64,000 nucleotides of DNA from Chloranthus sessilifolius (lineage: Eukaryota; Streptophyta; Magnoliopsida; Chloranthales; Chloranthaceae). The stretch lies in assembly GCA_021018995.1 (NCBI GenBank), contig CM037596.1:90651184-90715183 (forward strand). The letters are read 5' to 3'. Positions 55,248 to 64,000 of the stretch are shown one piece after another (the stretch's first letter is position 1; each line of letters opens with the position of its first letter). The notes below the pieces were generated by a model, which was not told the DNA's origin, did no database searches, and saw nothing but the letters and a program-made list of their open reading frames with translations. The translations under genes and the position numbers were made by a program.

Positions 55248-56469
55248 TAAGGTTGTGCCACGTGATACACTTCTATGATCAATCTAAATAGCTCTAGTGG
55301 CAATCTATCATTAGAACATGTGTCAACCAAAGATCATACCTACAAGTGGGTGTGACCCATTTAATCGACAGATTTTACTATCAAAAGTCAAAAAATAAAA
55401 ATCATAGCTAATATTAGAGTGCACAGATCAAATGGCTCAAACCACCAAAGTTTACAAACAGTAATGTATCAGTGCGATGGGTAAAATACCACTAATCGTT
55501 TTCTTATGAAGTAAAAAATTGGATTGGCTTGGTCCGCTTGGATAAAAGTTTGAGTCTTTTATTCCAGGTAACAAAACCGGTATCGGAGTCGGGTATCGGT
55601 CCTTGGAGGACCAATATAACTCAGTTGATACCGATATGTATCAGCCTATTTATTAAAAACAAAATATAGGTATCTGACGATACCGATACCGACACCAAGT
55701 TAGGATACTGATACGTATCGGTGCCGATAGATATCGGTTTGTCAGGAAGCCAATACATATCGCCGATACGTGTCGCTATCGACTGATTTTTGATACCATG
55801 CTTTTATTAGCAAGCTAGAAAAAAAGGTGATGCAAAAAAATACCATCAAATGAACTTTGTCTTAGTCTCATATTACAAGTTTGACTCTATCAATGTAGTA
55901 AGGTGCAAAATAGCAAAATTCTCAATAGACTAGTCAATGTCGTGTTAAAAATTTGGGGCTCATTAAGCACCAATAACAAAAAAAATTGCCCATAGAGGGC
56001 TTTGGTCAAGTACAACCGGTTGAACTATAAAATGGGGTTCAACCAATTTTAAAACTGTTGGGGGCAATGGATTCTACTTTTATCTTTTTCAGTTTACATT
56101 AACTTTCACAATCCTTGCATCCAAGGGTTTTAAAATCGGTTGAAACCCATTTTGGAGTTCAACCGATTGGAACTGACGAAAGCACATATTCTCCAATTTT
56201 GTATGACTCTTAACTTTGATATCAATCACTCGCTTTTGGTGACATTATTAGTGTACCAATCTTGACGAAAAAATCAAATAAAAGAAAGGGGCCAAAAAAG
56301 GTTTGGATAGAATTTCCTTCTTCATTTTCTTACAAAGTTAAAAATGACTTTGTTTTGGAGAAAAATGGGTCTTTTCTAACCAAAACCAAGGAGAAAATCG
56401 AGGAAAGATCGTATCATTTGATTATAACGGTGACAAGTCTATTAATGTATGTTTCTCGACTCTCATCTG
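55248..56469. other. Intergenic region with dispersed repeats
   Basis: About 55248-55520 is an inverted copy of the dispersed repeat at 37510/50695 ('agagtgcacagatcaaatgg', 'acatgtgtcaaccaaagatcat'). About 55565-55800 is rich in 'gatacgtatcgg', 'ccgatac' and 'atatcgg' words. About 55915-55975 resembles the start of the 250-bp unit at 34761. About 56005-56175 has 'caaccggttgaac' and 'ttcaaccgattgg' words. The frame at 56262-56489 runs into the copia LTR and is not a gene. Confidence 0.4.
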
Positions 56470-56881
56470 TGTTGGATTACACCAACTAGGATTGGAAGAA
56501 GATGGCACTCTAAAGAGAAGAAAGTTGTTCTCTTGTGTAGAAAAAATACCAAAAATGAAGACTTAAATGATATACTACTTAGAACCTCTCAAATTTCATT
56601 CATATGACTTGATAACATGAAGATACATGAGTGATATATATAGCCCAAAATACAAAACCGGGAATAAATAAAATACATTTCCAAAGCAACTACCTAGCCT
56701 AGAAAAAGATAGAAAATTACATTCTCAAAGTTTTTCAATATTCTCAAGACACTACATTAATTATACCAATTTTCTATGACAAAAAAGAATTCCAAGATTG
56801 ACCAATATAATTGCAAATGGGCTGATGACCCAAAAAAGACAAAATGGGCTGGATGGGCCGGTCTAGCTTATAATTCTAGCA
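56470..56881 (-). repeat. 3' LTR of the copia element
   Basis: TG..CA ends, 412 bp; differences from the other LTR are mostly C/T or G/A. It contains 'gatatatatagccca', a TATA-like element (about 56632-56646). Confidence 0.9.
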
Positions 56882-56893
56882 GCCCCCCTTGAG

Positions 56894-59800
56894 CTAGACC
56901 GATCGAACGCCGAGCTTTTCTTTGATCTTGATAAATGTTTCTTTCTTCAATGCCTTGGTAAAAATATCCGCTATTTGATCTTGTGATTTACAAGGTTTCA
57001 CATCAATTTCACCATCATTGATCAAGTCACGGATGAAATGATACTTAATTCGAATGTGCTTGCTTTTGTAGTGAAAAATAGGATTCTTGGTTAGTGCAAT
57101 AGCGGATCGATTATCACAAAATAAATTTGTAGCTTCAATTGATGGATGCTTAAGTTCTTCTAATACCCATCGTAACCAAAGTGCTTGACAACCCGCCAAT
57201 GCTAAAGAAATGTACTCCGCTTCGGTTGTAGAGAGAGCAACAACTTGTTGTTTCTTTGAAGTCTAAGAAATTGAACCCGAACCAATATTAAAATTGTAAC
57301 CGGAAGTGCTTTTGCCATCATCTACACTTCCACCCCAATCACTATCACAATATCCAACCAAACATGAATTTTGAACCTTTTTATAATGTATACCATCATT
57401 AATGGTACCACATACATATCGCAAAATTCTCTTTCCGGCATTCCAATGACTTCTTTTAGGTGATTCCATGAAACGGCTAATCATGCTAACCGCAAACATA
57501 ATATCCGGTCTTGTGGCGGTTAAGTACATGAGGCTACCAACAAGACTCCGATAAAGAGTTTCATTAACTCTTTTTTCATTATCATTTTTGCTAAGTTTCA
57601 AACCAACCTCCATTGGAGTGCAAATTGGATTGGCACATTCCATTCTAAACTTTTTCAACAAATCTTTTGCATACTTCTTTTGAGATATAAAAATCTCATT
57701 TTCATTTTGCTTTACTTCAATGCCAAGAAAGAAGTGTAGGAGACCCATATCGGTCATCTCAAATTCAAGCATTATGGATTTTTTAAATTCATCACATATG
57801 CATGAATTATTGCCGGTGAAGATTAAATCATCAACATATAAACAAACAACTAAGAACTCACCTTGGGTGTTTTCTTTGATGTAGAGAGTGTTCAAAAGGA
57901 CACCTTTTGAAACCATTCTTCATGAAGTACCCATCAATACGGCTATACCACGCCCTTGGTGCTTGCTTTAAACCATAAAGTGCTTTCTTCAATCTACAAA
58001 CTTTGTGCTCTTTACCTTTTTCCACATAACCGGGAGGTTGATCAACATAAACTTCTTCTTCAAGAATACCATTTAAGAATGCCGATTTGACATCCATTTG
58101 ATAAACCTTCCAATTTCTTTGAGCCGCCAATGCTAAGACCATTCTAATAGTCTCAAGCCGAGCAACGGGAGCAAAAACTTCATTGAAGTCTATGCCATGT
58201 CTTTGCTTGTAGCCTTTCACCACTAACCGAGCTTTGTGTCTTTCGACTTCACCATTTGCATTTAACTTGGTTTTATATATCCATTTTACACCAATGGATT
58301 TGTGCCCATTTGGAAGTTTCGTTAACTCCCAAGTCTCATTTCTTTTGATGGAATCAATTTCTTGATTCATTGCGTGGTTCCACTTTTCTTCTTGAGATGC
58401 TTCTTCAAAAGAAATTGGATCGGCATCGGCATATAGTGCAAAGTTAATCTCATCTTCATCAAAAAGTCTTCTTGATGTTTCATAAATTTCATTGATGCTT
58501 TTGGTCTTCTTTGGAGGAGAATTAGAACTCGTTTATGATGATGATGATGATGAAGATGATGAAGATGAAGAAGATGAAGAGGAGGGTAGAGACCTATCCT
58601 CTTCATGCTCACAATTTTGAACATCTTTCAATTCTTCTTCATTGACACAAATAGACTTTTGTGTCTTTTCTTGAAAATCCCAATCCCAAGCTTCTTCTTC
58701 ATTAAATTTTACATCTCTACTTATGATAGTTTTCTTGGTGATGAGATTAAACAATTTGTATGCCTTTGAAGTTTCACTATAACCAATAAGAATGCATTTT
58801 TCGGATTTATCATCCAATTTTTTTCTTCTTTCATCCGGCACATGAGAATATGCAATGCTACCAAATATCCTCAAATGAGCAACACATGGTTTGTGTCCAT
58901 TCCATGCTTCTTATGGTGTTATGCCTTCAACACTTTTGGATAAGGCACGATTCAAAGTACATGCAACGGCTTCGCCCAAAATATATTTGGCATCCCTTTG
59001 GCTTTTAACATACTTCTAGCCAATTCCATAAGTGTTCTATTTTCCTTTCGCAACACCATTTTGTTGAGGTGTGTACCGAGTGGTTAATTGATGCCGAATG
59101 CCATTATCTTTTAAGAAATTTTAAAATCATGATAAACATATTCACCACCTTGATCGATGCAAAGTTTTCAACATGAAACCACTTTGCTTTTCAACCAAGG
59201 CCTTAAATATTTTAAAGTGACGAATACCTCCGATTTTCTTTGAGAAAATAAACCCATGATTTTCGACTATAATCATCAATAAAAGTGAGGAAATAACGAT
59301 TACCGCCAATAGAAGTTGTGTGCATAGGCCCGCATAGGTCCGAATGAACAAGCTCAAGAGGGTTTGATGCCCTCCAAGCTTTCCCAACCGGAAATGAATT
59401 TCTTTGATGTTTTCCGAGTGCGCATCCTTCACATACTTGGTCCTTGCGATCAATATTTGCCATGCCTCTCACCATGTGATTTTTACACATGAGAGTCAAA
59501 GAGCTAAAACTCAAGTGGCCATACCGAAGATGCCATAGCCATGATTTGTCTTGGATGATGGAGTTGAAGCAAGGAAGAACTTCATTTTGAAATTTAAGCG
59601 GAAACATCTTGTTTGAAGTCATCTTTACTTTGGCAATGAGGGCATTGTTCATATCCTTGATTTCACATGCATCTCCTTTGAAATAAACATTGTGTCCTTT
59701 CAAAAGGAGTTGACCAATGCTTAAAAGATTGTGCTTGAGGCCGGGTACATAAAAAACATTTGAGATGCGTTTAACGCCTTTCTTTGATTGAACAAGAATA

Positions 59801-60910
59801 TCACCTTTTCCTTTTACGGAAAGTCGTTTATCATCGCCGGTCTTTACTTCACTTTGAATAGATTCATCCAAAGTGACAAATACGCCTTTGTTTCCTGTCA
59901 TGTGGTTACTACAACCACTATCAAGATACCAATCTTCATTGAATGCAACTTCTTGAACATTGCAAGCAAGAAAGAGAGTGTCATTTTCCTTACTTTGAAT
60001 GTTCTCTTGAACAAAATTTGATTCCTTTTTTTCTTCTTCCGCCAATCTTTTTCTACAAAATTTTATGGTGTGACCATATTTTTGACAATGATAACATTGA
60101 ACATTAGAAAGAGAAGATCGGCCTCTTCCTCTTCCTCTTCCTCTTGATGAAGTAGATGACTCATCTTCATCTTTTTCTTTTGTTTGATATCTTCCTCCAT
60201 TATGCTTTCCTCGTCCACGATTAGAATGCTTTCCTCTTCCACCTCTAGAGCTTTCTTTAAAAGAAATTTGAGTTTGAAAAGCTTGCTCTAGAGGAGAAGA
60301 ATCAAATTGTTTCATGCGAAGTTCATGGGATAGAAGTGATCCCAACAAACTTTCCAAAGACAAAGTAGATAAATCCTTAGATTCTTCAATTGCAACGACA
60401 ATATATTCAAACTTACGAGTCAAGCTTCTAAGAATTTTTTCTACAATTCTTTGATCTTGAAGATTTTCACCATTAATCCTTAATTGATTAACGAGAGAAA
60501 TTACCCGATTGAAATAATCTTCAACCGCTTCCGAATCTTTCATTCTTATAGAATCAAACTCACTTCGAAGAGTTTGGAGCCGCACCAATTTGACTTTATC
60601 TTCGCCTTTGTATGAAGCATAGAGTATCCCATGCTTGCTTTGCGATGACACGATGAAATTCTTTCAAAATAACTTCATCCACAGCTTGATAGATGAAGAA
60701 CAAAGCCTTCTTGTCCTTCTTGCGATTTTCTTTCAACTCATTGAGTTGAGCTTGTGTGAGAGCCGCTTGATCTTCCGGTTCTACATATCCGGTCTCAACA
60801 ATATCCCACAAATCTTGAGACCCATATAGAACCTTCATTTGAATACTCCATTGATTGTAGTTTTTACCGGTGAAACGAGGAAGTTGAGGTTGCAACATAT
60901 TGGAAGCCAT
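56894..60910 (-). pseudogene. Copia gag-pol pseudogene
   Basis: Gag starts MASNMLQPQLPRFTGKNYNQ at 60910 and shifts frame near 60620. It continues to a CCHC knuckle (CYHCQKYGHTIKFC), then protease 'WYLDSGCSNHMTG' and integrase 'LWHLRYGHLSFSSL', 'CEGCALGKHQRNSFP', 'VHSDLCGPM' and 'FIDDYSRKSWVYF'. A shift near 59212-59450 and a decayed stretch with 'TPQQNGVAK' follow to 58874. RT has 'VKWIYKTKLNANGEVERHKA', 'YQMDVKSAFLNGILEEEVYV', 'LYGLKQAPRAWYSRID' and the catalytic 'VCLYVDDLIFTGN'. RNase H has 'YCDSDWGG' and 'LFCDNRSAIAL', ending at 56894. A run of Ser codons (58533-58585) marks the integrase-RT junction. Confidence 0.9.
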
Positions 60911-60920
60911 GAATCTCGAG

Positions 60921-60932
60921 CTCTGATACCAC
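60921..60932 (-). other. Primer-binding site of the copia element
   Basis: The complement of 'gctctgatacca' is TGGTATCAGAGC, the exact tRNA-iMet-type site. It lies two bases inside the 5' LTR edge at 60935. Confidence 0.85.
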
Positions 60933-60934
60933 TT

Positions 60935-61346
60935 TGTTGGATTACACCAACTAGGATTGGAAGAAGATGGCACTCTAAAGAGAAGAAAGTTGTTCTCTTG
61001 TGTAGAAAAAATACCAAAAATGAAGACTAAAATGATATACTACTTAGAACCTCTCAAATTTCATTCATATGACTTGATAACATGAAGATACATGAGTGAT
61101 ATATATAGCCCAAAATATAAAACCGGGAATAAATAAAATACATTTCCAAAGCAACTACCTAGCCTAGAAAAAGATAGAAAATTATATTCTCAAAGTTTTT
61201 CAATATTCTCAAGACACTACATTAATTACACCAATTTTCTATGACAAAAAAAAATTCCAAGATTAACCAATATAATTGCAAATGGGCCAATGACCCAAAA
61301 AAGACAAAATGGGCCGGATGAGCCGATCTAGCTTATAATTCTAACA
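60935..61346 (-). repeat. 5' LTR of the copia element
   Basis: 412 bp, starting TGTTGGATTACACC and ending ..ATAATTCTAACA. Same length as the partner, with about 97 percent identity by eye. Confidence 0.9.
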
Positions 61347-61351
61347 ATCTC

Positions 61352-61861
61352 TACGATGCATTGTTGTTTACACATCTACGATTGACGACAGTCATCGCCA
61401 AATGCATAATAAGATCAGCCGGCTGCTACAATTAAAATGAGAGAAAACAGTCTCTGTAGCGTAGAATTAATCCAACGAATGTTAGTGGTAATGGAGAAAT
61501 TGTTTTAAATGCATTGGTCATGACTCATAGTAGCATATTAGTTACTGAAAGCGGTAGGAAGATGTGATAATTTGAGAGCGGCAGTGTCTTCAAAAGCTTA
61601 AACGTACATTATTTTATGATCAGAAGCAAATGCGGAGCAACATTATAAGGCAGAAGCGACACACTAATTCGAAGATTCATACAACTAGGATTCTAACAAC
61701 TAATTAAAAGGAATATTTGCGAAACAAAGTTAATTTTTTTTTATTGCGACTAAGTAAGGAGATCATCTAAGAATATTAGAGTTGCAAATTGTTGGAAATT
61801 TATTCTGGTCACTACAAAGTGTAAATGATAATAAGGTGTAGAAAGGTTTTAATGATAAAGG
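61352..61861. other. Intergenic region, no gene seen
   Basis: AT-rich sequence between the copia element and two MITEs. No reading frame, repeat or known element end was recognised. Confidence 0.4.
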
Positions 61862-62011
61862 TACTACAAAATAATAAGACTAGTAGCAAAAAACTGTGGC
61901 TATTAACAAAAAAAACTATTAAGATTATTAGTGGCAAAAGTATTACCGACATTTCTTATGTTAATAGTGGCAGTTTTTGACTGCTGTTAATAGTCTTATT
62001 TTTTTATAGTG
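61862..62011. mobile_element. CACTA-ended MITE (GCGGCAG family), mutated left end
   Basis: The left end reads TACTACAAAATAATAAGAC (expected CACTAC) and the right end 'tcttatttttttatagtg'. AGG flanks both sides (61859-61861, 62012-62014). Internal 'tagtggcag' replaces TAGCGGCAG, a CG-to-TG change. Confidence 0.75.
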
Positions 62012-62090
62012 AGGTGAAACAAAGTAAGTTCCTTTTACTACCCACAACTAAGTATCCCTTTTGGAGATCAGCCGTGATAGTAGTGGCGGC

Positions 62091-62252
62091 CACTACGAAA
62101 AATAAGACTATTAGTGACAGCGAAAAATTGCTACTATTAATAAAAAATTGCCGTTAATACTCTTATCGCTAATAATTTTAATAATTTTTTTATTAATAAC
62201 GGTAATTTTTTACAGCTAAAAATTATTGCTAATAGTCTTATATTTTTTAGTG
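62091..62252. mobile_element. CACTA-ended MITE (GCGGCAG family)
   Basis: The ends are CACTACGAAAAATAAGAC and 'gtcttatattttttagtg'. The target duplication GGC is perfect (62088-62090, 62253-62255). The interior is diverged ('agtgacagcgaaaaattg'). Confidence 0.8.
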
Positions 62253-62569
62253 GGCTAATAGCTAAAAATTCAATTTAGTGGTTAGATCGACTATAAAAGG
62301 TAACAAGGTGAGAAAGGTCAAAGCCATTTACTCAATTTAGGGGTTAATTATTCCACACCGCTAAATCCACAATGACAAATGCGCCAGTGACAGGGATGGG
62401 TAGAATCATATTCCTTATTTTCTTACAATACTTTTCAAAAGAGTTGAATGAAAATGTGCCACTGACAGGGTGGCTACAATTCCTCTCCTCAGTTTCATAT
62501 GAAGAAAAGGGCTGTGTTAGTGACAGGAGGGTGCTCTTAGAGTTTCTTGGATGGGACTGCTCTAGATGT

Positions 62570-63100
62570 AGTGAGTCCCTTGCTCATCTGGGTCACCCTT
62601 TTTAATAGAAACTTAGCCCTATAAAATAAGGTTTTTCCCATCCACCCCCTCTGAGGTATGTCCTTATTTACACTCCGTAACCCGAGTTTCACCTGTTTCC
62701 TCCCCAGCCCTTGCTTTCGTGCTTCCTATACTTATTGTCCCCTATAGTGAGGTATTCTCTAATAAAATAATCTTTGACTGCTTCGAATCAAATGATAAAG
62801 AACAGTTTTCGCCTCGATCTTTAACCTAATTAATCTAGAAATCATGGACCTACAATCAGACATTCAGATTTTAATTCATATGTTATAAATCTTGAAAAGT
62901 GAACCAAGAATCAGGTTTAATATACACCCCGTGATATTGAATTGTCTACCACGTGGAATTAAAATTTGACCGCCTGATGATAGACTTTTGGTCTCAAGAT
63001 TCATTAGGAGGAAGATTGTGATGAAAAACAATCTCCGTCGTATGAATCAAAGCAGCCAAATGCTAGTTTTGTAACAATCAACAACCAATCCATCACTATC
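62570..63100. repeat. Dispersed repeat copy, homologous to 36890-37430
   Basis: It shares 'cccttgctcatctgggtcaccc', 'cccttgctttcgtgcttcc', 'gaggtattctctaa' and the embedded MITE. Similarity continues to about 63100 and then passes into words shared with 51180-51299. Confidence 0.65.
62773..63060. mobile_element. MITE, TTTGACTGC-ended family, copy 4
   Basis: Left end TTTGACTGCTTCGAATCAAA pairs with right end 'tatgaatcaaagcagccaaa'. The interior matches the copy at 37110 ('aaagtgaaccaagaatcagg', 'ccacgtggaattaaaatttgacc'). Confidence 0.7.
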
Positions 63101-64000
63101 GGGGACTCAAATAGCTCCCGATTAGAGCAGGTGGCACTTGGCGTAGAAGTGTGGCCGACAAGACATGAGCTCAATGTCAATTATTTCCTATTTATCCACT
63201 ATGGTATTTAATTTCACACACTATTAAATTACATTTTAATGTTATACCATATGGTATTTTTTTAAAGTTGTTTTATTTTATTAAAATATATAAAAGCCAG
63301 TTTAGCACCTCAAAGGGTAAGAGTAATACATTTTAACGTTATGCCACGTGGTTCAAGCACCAAATGATGCAAACACCCAAATTTTATTATCAGCCGTAAA
63401 AAAATTAAAAAAACTAATATACAGACTAAATGATTCAAACACCAAAATACCAAAATAAACAAAGGGTGTAATCTATAAAATACCAGCCCGTCATTAGCGC
63501 ATGTCTTAACCAAAGAATAACTCTATAAGATAATTCGGACCATCTGAAGCGCTTAATAGTGATTCTTTAAATAGGATGATACATGGCCACAAAGATCTTA
63601 TGCCATCAATAATTTAAGAGGTGGGTGATTTAAACTATCACAGTGGTAGATTATAGATTGAAGTGCAATAGGTGTAAGGACTATAAAACTGATCTGATAT
63701 ATTGGCTATAATATCAACCATTTTTTTTAGTTTTAATAGATGATGCTAATATTCACAAAATGGGATAGGTCAAACTCACTTATAGGAATATTTTTTTTCG
63801 GCTGATCACATATGTTCCAATGGTGGATTGTTACTTGGAGAAATTGGTCACAAATATGCACCGCATGGCATATCAGGTCAAGTGCTCCAAAATTACTACG
63901 CAAGTCACCGACCCAAGGGTCGGATGAAACTTTCGACGAAATTTCGGTGATTTCCCTAAAGTTGCTGAAATTTCATAATTTTGTCAAAAGTTAACAAAAT
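63101..64000. other. Intergenic region with dispersed-repeat remnants
   Basis: About 63125-63215 matches 51180-51299. About 63330-63540 and 63600-63840 contain words of the repeat family at 37510/50695 ('atgccacgtggttcaagcacc', 'tggattgttacttggag', 'gcaccgcatggcatatcagg'). The last 100 bases contain 'cgaaatttcgg' words recalling the foldback element at 9641. No gene is supported. Confidence 0.4.

Larger units (their letters stand above)
56470..61346 (-). mobile_element. Ty1/copia element, Tork-like
   Basis: The two LTRs are each 412 bp (56470-56881, 60935-61346), starting TGTTGGATTACACC. They differ at roughly a dozen sites, so the insertion is fairly recent. Flanks ATCTG and ATCTC are a 5-bp duplication with one mismatch. 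On the minus strand a TGGTATCAGAGC primer site (about 60921-60932) lies beside the 5' LTR, and an AAGGGGGGC tract lies at 56882-56890 beside the 3' LTR. Pol has the copia order (protease, integrase, RT, RNase H) but carries frameshifts and stops. Confidence 0.93.

Noticed and set aside
63905..64000. Another foldback element like 9641-9840
   Set aside because: Only a few 'cgaaatttcgg' words match and the window ends before any second terminus could be seen.

Overview
The window looks like intergenic DNA from a flowering plant nuclear genome. It is AT-rich and built mostly of nested, decayed plant-type transposons: Ty3/gypsy, Ty1/copia, LINE, CACTA, Mutator-like and hAT. Host genes are few and broken: one proline-rich protein gene, one leucine-rich-repeat receptor kinase pseudogene, and captured exons of an LIP5/VTA1-like gene. 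The species cannot be settled from sequence alone. No tRNA or rRNA gene and no CRISPR array was recognised.

Layout. 1-1788: leader, primer-binding site and LTR of a minus-strand Tat/Ogre-like element. 2351-5910: noncoding 3' part, polypurine tract and LTR of an Athila/Tat-like element. 5948-8155: 5'-truncated LINE with RT, zf-RVT and RNase H remains. 8268-9293: two miniature elements. 9565-12623: gag-only Ty3/gypsy element. 12827-15180: proline-rich protein gene whose apparent intron holds a 1.46-kb Mutator-like element. 17228-17623: a duplicated C-terminal exon of an unidentified gene. 20838-22702: one LTR nested in another. 23946-25434: hAT element carrying two smaller elements. 25954-34050: receptor-kinase pseudogene split by a 7.2-kb CACTA element (26203-33406) that carries LIP5/VTA1 exon fragments. 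34735-35490: three tandem copies of a 250-bp unit. 37753-50689: complete but dead 12.9-kb chromovirus-type Ty3/gypsy element with an extra downstream ORF. 52013-54672: solo LTR of a relative. 56470-61346: young but frameshifted Tork-like copia element. Small CACTA-ended MITEs, a TTTGACTGC-ended MITE family and a second dispersed repeat are scattered throughout.

Insertion boundaries are defined by target-site duplications read directly: GTTTA for the large gypsy element, CAAAG for the solo LTR, TCCATACA for the hAT element, ATT for the large CACTA element, ATCTATGGA/ATCTATAGA for the Mutator-like element, and three perfect 3-bp duplications plus one (AGG) at a mutated end for the CACTA MITEs. 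They give a relative order: the gypsy element landed in an older dispersed repeat, and the solo LTR landed inside a block of inverted and direct repeats.

The most unusual signals are these. Four unrelated or distantly related LTRs each carry an array of a different short palindrome (TCAATCGATTGA, TTGATCGATCAA, CTCGCGCGAG-like, and AATCGT..ACGATT). A large CACTA element with captured gene exons interrupts a receptor-kinase exon. A GT..AG segment of 74 bp, whose removal restores frame, lies between the integrase core and the chromodomain of the gypsy element.
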